In this document: positions 25,745 to 34,224 of the stretch, one piece after another
Layout of the letters: every line of letters starts with the position of its first letter
Numbering within the stretch: position 1 is the stretch's first letter
Origin: Paenibacillus artemisiicola
GTDB taxonomy: Bacteria; Bacillota; Bacilli; Paenibacillales; Paenibacillaceae
Assembly: GCF_017652985.1 (NCBI RefSeq)
Contig: NZ_JAGGDJ010000002.1
Location: 248,001-312,000, forward strand
Direction of reading: 5' to 3'
Length of the DNA: 64,000 bases
Made by a program: the position numbers and the translations under genes
Notes under the pieces: generated by a model
What the model was told of the DNA's origin: nothing
What the model saw: only the letters and a program-made list of their open reading frames with translations
Database searches by the model: none

Positions 25745-27835
25745 ATGCGAAGCGGGAAGAAGCGGAATCGGGGATGGGCGGGGAAGCTCCTGTTGGCGCT
25801 CGTCCTGTTGGTGCCGGTCGTCACGGTTCATCGGGAATACGCGAAAGCGGAAGGAGAGCTGCTGAAAACCGGAAACTACGCCTATAGTCTGGCTCCGGAT
25901 GCGGGGCAGCTGCCGGATAAAGGAGCCGCGGGGCTTGTATCCGCGGAGAACGGCGTCATTCTGGACGGCGTGATGACCACGTATGCCGGATGGATGGGAA
26001 GCGCGACCTCCGCCGGAACGGTTCAGGTCGTCATCGACCTGCTGAAGGATTATCCGATCGGGGCCATCAACGTCGTCCTGAATTCGCCGAACAGCTATTG
26101 GGGCTTCAAAGAAATCACGGTCAAATACCGGAGCGAAGCGGAGCCGGACGCTTATTATATCGCCGGCAAGCATGCGAGGACGGGAACCGCCCTGAATAAC
26201 ACGGTCAATCTGCCGATGGACAACAAGACGGCCCGGTTCATCGTCATCGACATGAAGCGCTCGCAGCCCTATCAGCATATTCCGCTGACGGACGTGCAGA
26301 TCTATAAAGGGGCGGGCGAAGAAGGCGCGGAGACGAGTCCCGCGTATACGCTGGAGCAAATGCAGGCCGAGCTGAAGAAGGACGCCTTGATGGCGGATAA
26401 GTACGGTCAATGGATCTATGAGACATGGGACGGCAAGGTGACGTCCGACGGGCAGCTCAGGCAGGAATACAAGGCGGAAGCCGGCGCGCTGTCGAACGTG
26501 AAGCCGGACCGGAAAACGTACGACCAATACGGCGGGATCAGAAGCGGCGGATCCTATAAAAGCACCGGTTACTTCCGGCTGCAGCAAATCAACGGCAAAT
26601 GGTGGTTTATTACGCCGGACGGCTACAAATTCATCCTGAAGGGAGTAGACGCGGCGAGCATATGGGAATGGGGATACGGCACGCCGTATCACAAAGCGGA
26701 CGGCACGCCGAGGCAGGTGTTCGAGGCGCTTCCCGATCCTTCCGCGTTTGCCCCGGCCTATGCCAATGACGCGAACGGCGAACGCGTCAGTTTCCTGGTC
26801 ACGAACGTCATGCGAAAATACGGCGGCGACTTCGAGGCGAAGTGGGAAAGCATCACGAGGAAACGGCTGATCGATTGGGGCTTCAACGCCTTCTCGAAGT
26901 GGAGCAAGCCGCGATTCATCAAGGATTTTCCCTATATCGAGCTGCTGCAGGATCCGATGAATTTAAAGCGCATTCAATGGACCTACGACGTATTCGACCC
27001 GCAAGCGCCGTCCATCATCGAAGCGGCGGTCGCGCCGCGGCTGATGCAACTGAAGAACGACCGGTGGCTGATCGGCTATACGTACGACAACGAAGCGGGC
27101 TGGAACGCCGATATCGTGAAGACCGTCTTGACTTACGGGACGGATTCGGCGGCCAAGAACGCGTTCGTCGACCAAATCGCCGCCAAATACAATCAGGACC
27201 TCGCCGCCGTCAACGCGGTTCTCGGCACGAGCGCCGAATCGTTCGACGCGCTGAAGGCGACGTCCATTAATATCGCGGCCGTGCCGGCGGAAATCGTGTC
27301 GGACTATATTCGCCTCGCTTCCCGCACCTACTTCTCGACGATTAAAGGGATTATCGCCAAATACGACCGGCACCATCTGTTCATGGGCGCGTCGATCGTG
27401 CCGACCTGGAGAACCAGCCTCGAGTGGGATTCCGCGGCGATGGACTTCGTGGACGCGTTCTCGGTCGACAATTATACGAACGATCCGAGCTGGATCGCCC
27501 GGTACGAATCCTTTAACAAGCCGCTGCTCAACCTGGAATTCACGTTCAGCCAAGCGGCGCGCGGCTTGTCCGCGATCAACGCATCGACTAGCGTGACGAG
27601 CGCGGAAGAGCGAGGGCTGGCATTCCAAGCCTTCGTCGAAGCCCAGGCGGCGAACCCGCTGTTCGTCGGCTCGGGGTGGTTTTCCTATTACGATCAGGCC
27701 GTTACCGGGCGAAGAGACAACGAGAATTTCAATCTCGGTCTCGTCAACCAGCAGGATCAACCGTACGCGGACATGACCCGAGTCATGAAAACCGTCAACA
27801 AAGGCCTGGAAGCGGTTCACGAGAACGGCGGCTAG
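25745..27835 (+). CDS. Glycoside hydrolase, clan GH-A-like (agarase-like), with discoidin-type N-domain
   Basis: The 696-residue protein begins with a basic, hydrophobic signal (KKRNRGWAGKLLLALVLLVPVV), so it is exported or anchored. Residues about 50-195 look like a discoidin/F5-8-type beta-sandwich (GVMTTYAGWMGS...WGFKEITVKYRSEA). The catalytic TIM barrel starts with TGYFRLQQINGKWWFITPDGYKFILKGVDA, a signature shared with agarase-like (GH50-related) proteins. Predicted acid/base is Glu450 (YDNEAGW) and nucleophile Glu598 (NLEFTF). The substrate is not determined; agarase is only a likeness. The gene ends cluster I after the permeases and is closed by a strong terminator. Confidence 0.82.
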   Translation: MRSGKKRNRGWAGKLLLALVLLVPVVTVHREYAKAEGELLKTGNYAYSLAPDAGQLPDKGAAGLVSAENGVILDGVMTTYAGWMGSATSAGTVQVVIDLLKDYPIGAINVVLNSPNSYWGFKEITVKYRSEAEPDAYYIAGKHARTGTALNNTVNLPMDNKTARFIVIDMKRSQPYQHIPLTDVQIYKGAGEEGAETSPAYTLEQMQAELKKDALMADKYGQWIYETWDGKVTSDGQLRQEYKAEAGALSNVKPDRKTYDQYGGIRSGGSYKSTGYFRLQQINGKWWFITPDGYKFILKGVDAASIWEWGYGTPYHKADGTPRQVFEALPDPSAFAPAYANDANGERVSFLVTNVMRKYGGDFEAKWESITRKRLIDWGFNAFSKWSKPRFIKDFPYIELLQDPMNLKRIQWTYDVFDPQAPSIIEAAVAPRLMQLKNDRWLIGYTYDNEAGWNADIVKTVLTYGTDSAAKNAFVDQIAAKYNQDLAAVNAVLGTSAESFDALKATSINIAAVPAEIVSDYIRLASRTYFSTIKGIIAKYDRHHLFMGASIVPTWRTSLEWDSAAMDFVDAFSVDNYTNDPSWIARYESFNKPLLNLEFTFSQAARGLSAINASTSVTSAEERGLAFQAFVEAQAANPLFVGSGWFSYYDQAVTGRRDNENFNLGLVNQQDQPYADMTRVMKTVNKGLEAVHENGG

Positions 27836-27859
27836 ATGGCGCCGGACCTAACGCATCCA

Positions 27860-27886
27860 AAGCCCGCGCGAAGCGCGGGCTTTTTT
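27860..27886 (+). terminator. Rho-independent terminator
   Basis: AAGCCCGCGC/GCGCGGGCTT stem, GAA loop, six T; it closes cluster I. Confidence 0.93.
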
Positions 27887-27923
27887 ACGGGGCTGCCCTT
27901 CGGGGCGCGCGACGCCGCCGCGG

Positions 27924-28397
27924 CTAGAAGTTCGTTGCGATGCGCGTTTTGGCAACGCCGATCGCCATGTTCCCCCATAGCGTCTGCTCGACCAAGGCGG
28001 ATTGTTCATTCGAACACTGGACGATTAATATCACTTCGCCATGCTTTTGTTTCACGGTCCGGAGTTTTCTTCGCCGATAAAGGGTCACGAGAAGGTCGAT
28101 GGCAAACCCGATGGCGAAACCGCCCGCCGAACCGATGAGCCCCCAAATGACGGGGCCCCAGTCCAGAATGAACCCTCTCGCCACCCCGATCGTTCCGCCC
28201 ATCATGGCGAGGATCAGGCCAAGATCGACCAAGGAGGTTCCGTCCATGCCGTGCATGGTATCCAGCAGCTTGGTATCCGGTTGGCGATTATCGAGCGGGA
28301 TGGCATAGATCGCGTTGATCTCCTTGTCTTTCAGTTCGCTTATCGCAAGCTCGAGATAGTGGGAGTGCTGGAAGGTGGAGAAGATCTGGATGCTCAT
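27924..28397 (-). CDS. Uncharacterised membrane protein with two-helix glycine-rich segment
   Basis: The 157-residue product is not assigned to a family with confidence. An N-terminal soluble part (IQIFSTFQHSHYLELAISELKDKEI) is followed by two Gly-rich membrane segments (about residues 57-75 and 82-106) and a C-terminal soluble part (HGEVILIVQCSNEQSALVEQTLW). The soluble parts look like paired alpha/beta halves of a small ferredoxin-like fold split by the membrane hairpin. It is the second gene of a pair: its ATG overlaps the TGA of the 28394 gene by 4 nt, and GGAGAAAAAATCGA precedes it. Function is unknown. Confidence 0.75.
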   Translation of the reverse strand: MSIQIFSTFQHSHYLELAISELKDKEINAIYAIPLDNRQPDTKLLDTMHGMDGTSLVDLGLILAMMGGTIGVARGFILDWGPVIWGLIGSAGGFAIGFAIDLLVTLYRRRKLRTVKQKHGEVILIVQCSNEQSALVEQTLWGNMAIGVAKTRIATNF

Positions 28398-29182
28398 TCG
28401 ATTTTTTCTCCTTTATACAGGACGAAATGTTCGGATTGATGGTGCTCTTTCAAAAAATCCGCTTGTTCGCGGTTATAGAGTTTTGATAATTCCACCGCAT
28501 TCGAGTAGGCGTCGTAGATGCCGTAGAAATAAATCGACGGGAAATAGAGGGTCCACTGCTGGTCGATGACGTCTCTGGCTTTCGAGAAGTTGAATAACAG
28601 GCAGTAGTGAACGCCTTCCACCAAGTTGGAATTCAGGATGACGACGATGGTCGTCACCAGCGTCAACATGGCGTTTACGATGCGATGGATGTACAATTGC
28701 CCGAGACTCGGGAAGGCCATGGCCCATGCAAACGCGATCCAAGGGTCCTTCTTGCTGAGATATTCGCATCCGAACGGGGTAATCGAGATCGTCGAGAACT
28801 TGGCGTTTTCCCGTTTGGCCAACACGTGGATTTTATTTTCGTCGACGGCCGTCCGGTAGCTGTCCCAGATGGCGAACAGATAAACCGGAATGTAGAGGTA
28901 GATGTGCTTTTCGTCCAAAATGGCCTTTGCCCGGTCGAATTGGCCGTTGAACGAATACATCATCGCCGTGTTCAGATGCGTCACTTGATTGATATAAAAC
29001 TCCCAAAAGAACAACGCGAAGCCCGTGAAGAATCGATGGACCAAGAAGTGGCCGAAGCCCGGAAAAGCAACGGACCACAAAGCCACGACATGCGGGTTAC
29101 GCTGGTGAAGCTGGATGGTGCCCATTACCGTCATGTGGGCTTGATAATACCGCGTGCGATATTCGCTTCTGAAATTATTCAT
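28394..29182 (-). CDS. Uncharacterised membrane protein with internal tandem duplication
   Basis: The 262-residue polytopic protein consists of two similar halves. The first has NPHVVALWSVAFPGFGHFLVHR, then FDRAKAILDEKHIYLYIPVYLFAIWDSYRTAVDENK. The second has DPWIAFAWAMAFPSLGQLYIHR, then FSKARDVIDQQWTLYFPSIYFYGIYDAYSNAVELSK. The FPG/SxGxxxxHR segment recalls TM2-like membrane modules, but I do not recognise an established family. It is first of a translationally coupled pair with the 28397 gene. The ribosome site is weak (GGGAAGG lies far upstream), so the start may be internal. Confidence 0.75.
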   Translation of the reverse strand: MNNFRSEYRTRYYQAHMTVMGTIQLHQRNPHVVALWSVAFPGFGHFLVHRFFTGFALFFWEFYINQVTHLNTAMMYSFNGQFDRAKAILDEKHIYLYIPVYLFAIWDSYRTAVDENKIHVLAKRENAKFSTISITPFGCEYLSKKDPWIAFAWAMAFPSLGQLYIHRIVNAMLTLVTTIVVILNSNLVEGVHYCLLFNFSKARDVIDQQWTLYFPSIYFYGIYDAYSNAVELSKLYNREQADFLKEHHQSEHFVLYKGEKIE

Positions 29183-29291
29183 GGCAGGATGCCGTGCCTT
29201 CCCGATATGAAATCGTGTTGTTTATCTTTCTTTCCAATAAAGCCAACTTTATTCACCGCCGGCGGGGCTGGCCGATGCAAGCCGGGAAGGC

Positions 29292-29327
29292 TCCGAATGC
29301 AAGGCGCAATCCGAATGCAAGACGCAA
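29292..29327 (+). repeat. Tandem 18-bp direct repeat
   Basis: TCCGAATGCAAGGCGCAA (29292-29309) is followed directly by TCCGAATGCAAGACGCAA (29310-29327), one mismatch. It lies between the divergent ends near 29182 and 29378. Function is unknown. Confidence 0.7.
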
Positions 29328-29330
29328 ACG

Positions 29331-29356
29331 AAAAAGCCCGCGGGGTCCGCGGACTT
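29331..29356 (-). terminator. Rho-independent terminator of the 33091-29378 operon
   Basis: On the minus strand AAGTCCGCGG, ACC loop, CCGCGGGCTT and a T run follow the SDR gene ending at 29378. Confidence 0.85.
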
Positions 29357-29377
29357 CGATCTTGACGCGATTCAAGG

Positions 29378-30277
29378 CTAGCCGTTCATAATGACGCCGC
29401 CGGTGACGTGGATGAACTGGCCGGAGACGAACGACGAATCGTCCGATGCCAGATAGACGTAGGCCGGGGCGACCTCGAAGGGCTGGCCCGCGCGCTTCAA
29501 GGGCGTTTTCTCGCCCCACTTCGCCACCTGGTCGGCGGGAAAGGATGCCGGAATAAGCGGCGTCCAGATCGTGCCGGGCACGACGCCGTTGACGCGAATG
29601 CCTTTGCCCTGCAGCGATTTGGAGAGGGAGCGGGTGAAGGCGACGATCGCGCCCTTCGTGGCGGAATAGTCCATCAGCTGCTCGTTGCCTTCGTAAGCCG
29701 TCAGGGATGCCGCATTGACGATGGCGCCGCCGGCTTTCATATGGGGCAAAGCCGCCTTCGTCAGGTAGAAAACGGCGTAGAAATTGGTCCGGAACGTTCG
29801 CTCCATCTGGGCGGACGTAATGTTCGCCAGATCGGTTTGCACATGCTGCTCCGCCGCGTTGTTGACCAGAATGTCGAGCTTGCCGAACCGGTCGATCGTC
29901 TGCGCGACCAATTGTCCGCAGAACGATTCGCTGCCGATGTCGCCGGCGACGGTCAGGCAGCGGCTGCCTTTCCGTTCGACCAGCCGTTTCGTTTCCTCCG
30001 CGTCGGCATGCTCGTCCAGATAGGCGACGACGACATGGGCGCCTTCCTTGGCGAACGCGAGCGCGATGGCTCTGCCCTGGCCGCTGTCGCCGCCGGTGAC
30101 GATCGCCACTTTGTCCTTCAGTTTCCCGCTGCCGGTATAGCCGGGATCGTCGAAGACGGGCGTTGGATTCATCTCCGACTCGATGCCGGGCTGCCGGTCT
30201 TGATGCTGCGCGGGATACGGGGGAGAGGGCGTTAACGGGTTCGGCGCGGATGCCTGCGCGTGCTTCGTCGTTGTCAT
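29378..30277 (-). CDS. SDR oxidoreductase, general-stress YdaD/Gsp39-like
   Basis: The 299-residue cytosolic SDR has the long proline-rich N-terminal extension (PPYPAQHQDRQPGIESEMNPTP) typical of the YdaD/YhdF/YhxC group. It shows the cofactor loop TGGDSGQGRAIA (Gln where Ile is usual), VNNAA, catalytic Ser in NAASLTA, and YSATKG with Tyr and Lys. Members are general-stress proteins in Bacillus with sugar or alcohol substrates not well defined. AAAGGAG, overlapping the stop codon of the preceding ThDP enzyme gene, drives ATG 30277; the 13-bp gap indicates one operon. Confidence 0.93.
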   Translation of the reverse strand: MTTTKHAQASAPNPLTPSPPYPAQHQDRQPGIESEMNPTPVFDDPGYTGSGKLKDKVAIVTGGDSGQGRAIALAFAKEGAHVVVAYLDEHADAEETKRLVERKGSRCLTVAGDIGSESFCGQLVAQTIDRFGKLDILVNNAAEQHVQTDLANITSAQMERTFRTNFYAVFYLTKAALPHMKAGGAIVNAASLTAYEGNEQLMDYSATKGAIVAFTRSLSKSLQGKGIRVNGVVPGTIWTPLIPASFPADQVAKWGEKTPLKRAGQPFEVAPAYVYLASDDSSFVSGQFIHVTGGVIMNG

Positions 30278-30290
30278 GATGTGATCTCCT

Positions 30291-31943
30291 TTAGGATTGA
30301 AATTCGGGGAACGGCACGCGCGCCGTAACCGCCTCCAGCAAAAACGGACGGCTGCCGCCCAGGTAATGCGCGAGCGCTTCTTCCAATTGCCGCGGGCTCT
30401 CGACTCGCCGCGCCGCCCAGCCGCAAGCTTCGGCGACCCGTACGAAATCGGGGTTCGTCAGCTCCGTTCCTTCCGGCCGCAGTCCTTGCTGCGCCGTTTT
30501 ATCCCGCTCCATCTGCAGGCTGTCGTTGCGGAAGACGATGACGCCGATCGCCAGCCTGTATCGGGCGGCGGTCAACAGATCGGCCATCACCATCCCGAGT
30601 CCGCCGTCGCCCGTGAGGCACACGACTTGCTTCTCGGGCCGGCTGAGCTTCGCCGCGATGGCGGCGGGCAGGCCGAAGCCCATCGTCCGGAACCGGTTGG
30701 AGAGCAGCACCCGCTGCTTCCGCGCGCGGAAGCCCCGCAGGAACCACAAGGCGGCATCGCCTTCGTCCAAGGCGATGACCGCATCCTCGTCGACGGCCCG
30801 CTCGACGGCTCGAATGATGCCGGCCGGATGGAGCGGGCTTTCGCGCATGCCCGCTTCCCGTTCTTGCTGCGCTTGCCACGTCCGCTTGCAGCGGCGGATC
30901 GCTTCCGTCCAGGACGGGTCGGCCGGACAATCGCGCAGCCGCTCGGCCAGCTGCTTCAACACGATGGCCGACTCTCCGACGAGCGCGGCTTCCGCCGGCC
31001 GGGAGAGGCCGAGCAGCCCGGGATGCGAGGCGGTCCGAACGACGCGCGCGCCTTGCGGAACGCTGCCTTCCGGCCACCAGTCCGACTCCAGGACCAAGAC
31101 GGCGTCGGCTTGCCGGAACAGCTCGCCCAGATGAGGATTGCCGCCTTCACCCAACCCGTTCAGCAGCAGGGGATGATCGTCCGGCGCGATGCCCGCCGCT
31201 CCGTACGCGAGCGCGATCCCGCAGCCCCGGGCTTCCGCGAGCTTGAGCAGCGATTCCCGCTCGTGCCGAAGTCCGCAGCCGGCGAGGATCATCGGTCTGC
31301 TCGCGGCGCGCATCATGCCGGCGGCCCGGTCCAGCGCCGCAGGATCCGGCTGCAGGACGGGCGCGGCCGGGGGCCGCTTGGCCGGAATCGCCGTCGGCTG
31401 GCCGAACAAGTCCGAAGGAACCGACAAGTGGGACACGGTCAGGTTCGCGCGCGCGCGGTGCATCGCTTCCGTCAAGCCGGCCATCGCCGCGTCGGGATCG
31501 GCGACGAGCCGGCTGTATCCGGTAATCGCCCCCATCAGCGCCTGCTGATCGATGAATTGCTTGGACGGCGTCCCGATCTTGGCGAGCGGCGCCTGTCCCG
31601 TGATGGCGAGCACCGGCGCGTTGTCCAGATAGGCATCGCCTAGTCCGACCGTCAAGTTCGCCAAGCCCGGCCCCATCTGCGCCACGCAGACGCCGAGCCC
31701 GCCCGTCAGCTTGGCCTCCGCGGACGCCATCAGCGCCGCGGCCGATTCATGCTTCACGGCGATGAACGCGATTTGCGTTTGCTCGGCGAGCGCGTCCATC
31801 AAGCCGAAGATGGCGTCTCCCGTGACGCCGTAGACGCGTTTCACGCCCCAGAGACCGAGCTGCTCCAGCATGGCTTCCGCCACGCTGCGGGAATGAGGCG
31901 CCGCGCCTGCAGCCGGCGGCGACTTCGCCGCGTTGTCGTGCAT
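30291..31943 (-). CDS. Thiamine diphosphate-dependent pyruvate oxidase-like enzyme
   Basis: The 550-residue enzyme has three ThDP-enzyme domains. The N-terminal PYR domain carries the cofactor-activating Glu66 (KHESAAA). The central nucleotide-binding domain is PMILAGCGLRHERES. The C-terminal PP domain has the motif GDGGLGMVMADLLTAARYRL...FRND. Length and RMGFG-like NRFRTMGFGLPAAIAAKL agree with the pyruvate oxidase YdaP/acetolactate synthase group. FAD binding is likely but not provable here. Start: ATG 31943 after AAGGAGC; a much longer open frame to 32459 is the shadow of the next gene. In Bacillus, ydaP and ydaD are both stress genes; here both types share an operon. Confidence 0.9.
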   Translation of the reverse strand: MHDNAAKSPPAAGAAPHSRSVAEAMLEQLGLWGVKRVYGVTGDAIFGLMDALAEQTQIAFIAVKHESAAALMASAEAKLTGGLGVCVAQMGPGLANLTVGLGDAYLDNAPVLAITGQAPLAKIGTPSKQFIDQQALMGAITGYSRLVADPDAAMAGLTEAMHRARANLTVSHLSVPSDLFGQPTAIPAKRPPAAPVLQPDPAALDRAAGMMRAASRPMILAGCGLRHERESLLKLAEARGCGIALAYGAAGIAPDDHPLLLNGLGEGGNPHLGELFRQADAVLVLESDWWPEGSVPQGARVVRTASHPGLLGLSRPAEAALVGESAIVLKQLAERLRDCPADPSWTEAIRRCKRTWQAQQEREAGMRESPLHPAGIIRAVERAVDEDAVIALDEGDAALWFLRGFRARKQRVLLSNRFRTMGFGLPAAIAAKLSRPEKQVVCLTGDGGLGMVMADLLTAARYRLAIGVIVFRNDSLQMERDKTAQQGLRPEGTELTNPDFVRVAEACGWAARRVESPRQLEEALAHYLGGSRPFLLEAVTARVPFPEFQS

Positions 31944-31972
31944 CCTGATCCGCTCCTTCCGTTTGTTGTCGT

Positions 31973-33091
31973 TCATTCGTAACGGCTCCCGTCCCACCGG
32001 TAGAAGGCCAGGAGGTCCGTGTCGAGCTCGATGCCGATTCCGGTTCCGCCCGGCACGGCGACTTCGCCTCCCGCGGGCCGGAGGGGGAGCAGCCGCGTGA
32101 ACGGATTGTCCATCGCGTCCCATTCCACCGGCTCGATGGCGTCCGGCTGCATCTTGCCGAACGGTTCCAGACAGGCATGCGCGAACAGCGCGTACAGCCG
32201 CGTCAGCGCGCCGTCGAACGCGTGCGGCGTGGCGCGGATGCCGAAGGCCCGGGCCAGGCTTAGCGTCTCCCGGTACTCGTCGATGCCCGTGACATGCAGC
32301 GGATCGGGCGTGATGTAATCCAGCGCATGCCGCGCGAGCAGCGGCAGGAAATCCGCCGCCGCTTCGATGTTCTCGCCGCCGGCAAGGGGGACGGGCAGCC
32401 GCTGCCGGAGCAGGCCGTATTCGGCGGCGTATTTGATCTGCAGCGGTTCCTCGAGCCATAGCGGCCGGGGCATCCGCTCCAGCAGAGGACGCCAGGCGAG
32501 AGCCTCCGCCGCGTCATAGCTTTGATTCGCATCCAGCGCGAGCCGCGTGTCCCCCGGCAGCGCCGCCTGAACGGCGGCGATATGCCGTTGATCTTCATCG
32601 ACGGATTTTCCGCCGATCTTGACCTTGAACGCGGCGAAGCCGGCGGCGGCCGCCTGCTCGACGGCTGCGACGGATCGCTTCTGCCAGTCCGCGCCAGCCG
32701 AATAGGACTGAAACGACGCGTAGACGGGGATCTTGTCGCGGAAACGGCCGCCCCATGCATCGCAGAGATTCATCCCGGCCCGGAGCGCCGCGATTTCGGA
32801 TAACGCCATGCCGACCGCCGAGGCGGCGCGGGCATGGTGCTTTTTCACCGTTCGGACCAGCTTCCTCCGGTCGGTGGCGGGCTGCCCGACCAGCGCGGGG
32901 ATGATCCGGTCATGGAAGCCTTTGTGCAGCGTCTCCAGCGCGTCCGCGCATTCGCCCCAGCCGCTGACGCCGTCATCCGTTTCGATTCGGATCAGGTACG
33001 TGGACCGAAACGTCTTCAACCCGTTGGCGTCGCCGTAAGGCGCGGGGAGACGATACAGGAGCGGATAGGTTTCTACGGTACGAATTTTCAC
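31973..33091 (-). CDS. Mandelate racemase/muconate lactonizing enzyme family (enolase superfamily)
   Basis: The 372-residue protein shows the full enolase-superfamily active site: KxK (Lys156, Lys158 in FKVKIGG), metal ligands Asp187 (LDANQSY), Glu214 (LEEPL) and Glu240 (GGENI), and a possible His290 base on the last strands (TPHAFDG). The reaction starts by abstracting a proton alpha to a carboxylate, probably acid-sugar dehydration or racemisation. The substrate is not determined. GTG 33091 follows GGAAGGCGG. It heads the operon with the ThDP enzyme (29-bp gap) and the SDR, so it may feed a keto acid to them; this is inference. Confidence 0.92.
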   Translation of the reverse strand: MKIRTVETYPLLYRLPAPYGDANGLKTFRSTYLIRIETDDGVSGWGECADALETLHKGFHDRIIPALVGQPATDRRKLVRTVKKHHARAASAVGMALSEIAALRAGMNLCDAWGGRFRDKIPVYASFQSYSAGADWQKRSVAAVEQAAAAGFAAFKVKIGGKSVDEDQRHIAAVQAALPGDTRLALDANQSYDAAEALAWRPLLERMPRPLWLEEPLQIKYAAEYGLLRQRLPVPLAGGENIEAAADFLPLLARHALDYITPDPLHVTGIDEYRETLSLARAFGIRATPHAFDGALTRLYALFAHACLEPFGKMQPDAIEPVEWDAMDNPFTRLLPLRPAGGEVAVPGGTGIGIELDTDLLAFYRWDGSRYE

Positions 33092-33225
33092 TTGGGTGCC
33101 GCCTTCCGTTTACGTGCTGCGGTTAGTATGGCAGTCCTCCCGGCTTTTATGTCGAATACTGGATAATCGCTTCGGGCGCCGGAGACGATAACGGCATACA
33201 ACATTTGCCGAAACGGGGTTGAAGC

Positions 33226-33624
33226 ATGTATTGGGACCACTGGTCGCTGAATCGCGTGTTGATATTGTTCGTCGGTCTTGCGTTTCTGTTGATTGGCATT
33301 CAGGTGACGCTGTACCACTATCGTCAAAATTTTCATAACAAAGCCATGTGGATGCCCGTAATCGCGTCTCCGATTTTCTTCGCGGCGGGCGTCATCCTCG
33401 TCTGGTATAACGCGGCGTGGCTGCATGCGCTGTTCATCGCGCTGATGTGGGTCGGCGCCGTCGCGGGCCTGATCGGCTTGTATTTCCACGTGCGCGGGGT
33501 GGGAATCCGGGTCGGCGGCTTCGCGCTGCGCAATTTCATGACCGGCCCGCCGGTCATCCTGCCGATGGTGTTCACGGCGATCGCCGTGCTGGGCCTGATC
33601 GCGGCATATTGGAAGGGGATGTAA
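33226..33624 (+). CDS. Small polytopic membrane protein of the GMC dehydrogenase operon
   Basis: The 132-residue protein has about four membrane segments (VLILFVGLAFLLIGIQVTLY; MPVIASPIFFAAGVILVWY; LHALFIALMWVGAVAGLIGLYF; VILPMVFTAIAVLGLIAAYW). No enzyme motif is seen. It ends 3 bp before the subunit-3-like gene and is divergent from the enolase-type gene. Position suggests a membrane anchor or quinone-side partner for the dehydrogenase. The ribosome site before ATG 33226 is poor (GGGGTTGAAGC). Confidence 0.8.
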   Translation: MYWDHWSLNRVLILFVGLAFLLIGIQVTLYHYRQNFHNKAMWMPVIASPIFFAAGVILVWYNAAWLHALFIALMWVGAVAGLIGLYFHVRGVGIRVGGFALRNFMTGPPVILPMVFTAIAVLGLIAAYWKGM

Positions 33625-33627
33625 GAC

Positions 33628-34224
33628 GTGACGCAGAAGACGCATTATCCGTCCTTCAACGTGATGGACGAGGAGGATGCCTGGGACGACCATACGCAGG
33701 AGATCGTGCAATCGCGGCTGTCGGCGACGCCGCGGCATCAGGCGCTCAGCCGTCAAGAAGCGGACCTGCTCGAGGCCCTATGCGCCCGGCTTCTGGACGA
33801 CGACAAGCCTGCCGTGCTGCGCTTCGTGCTGCGGCATTTCGATCAGACGCTTCATTCGTCGCCGGGAGAAGGCCAGCGCAAAGCCGGGGTGCCGGAAGGG
33901 AAGACGCTGATCCGCCAAGGCTTGCGGGCGGTCGAGCAGTGCGCGAAGGCGGCGCATGCGTCTTCTTTCGCGAAGCTCGGTCCCGATCGACAGCGAAAGC
34001 TGCTCGAGGAGATCGGCGCGGGGACGGCGCAGCCGCAGGAGGCTTGGGCCGGCGTCCCTCAGCAGCCGTTCTTCCAGAAGCTCCTGACGTTGACGGTCGA
34101 AGCGTACTGCTCGCATCCGGAGGTCTGGTCCGAGATCGGTTATGCCGGTCCGGCTTACCCGCGCGGCTACGTGCGGACGCAGCTCGGCCGCTTGGATCCA
34201 TGGGAGGCGAAGGCGGGACAATGA
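33628..34224 (+). CDS. Gluconate 2-dehydrogenase subunit 3 family protein
   Basis: The 198-residue protein belongs to the subunit-3 (gamma) family by its helical pattern: LSRQEADLLEALCARLLDDD at the N-terminus and FFQKLLTLTVEAYCSHPEVWSEIGYAGPAYPRGY at the C-terminus. In the family, the small subunit supports folding and export of the FAD subunit; no twin-arginine signal is visible here, which is atypical. Start GTG 33628 follows AAGGGGATG. The stop overlaps the GMC gene start (ATGA), indicating coupling. Confidence 0.88.
   Translation: MTQKTHYPSFNVMDEEDAWDDHTQEIVQSRLSATPRHQALSRQEADLLEALCARLLDDDKPAVLRFVLRHFDQTLHSSPGEGQRKAGVPEGKTLIRQGLRAVEQCAKAAHASSFAKLGPDRQRKLLEEIGAGTAQPQEAWAGVPQQPFFQKLLTLTVEAYCSHPEVWSEIGYAGPAYPRGYVRTQLGRLDPWEAKAGQ

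Noticed and set aside
31944-32459. N-terminal extension of the ThDP enzyme (722-residue reading)
   Set aside because: It is a shadow of the enolase-superfamily gene; the family start and AAGGAGC point to 31943.
33417-34220. Long in-frame extension upstream of the GMC gene (796-residue reading)
   Set aside because: It overlaps two supported genes on the same strand in another frame and lacks a ribosome site; the FAD motif begins right after ATG 34221.
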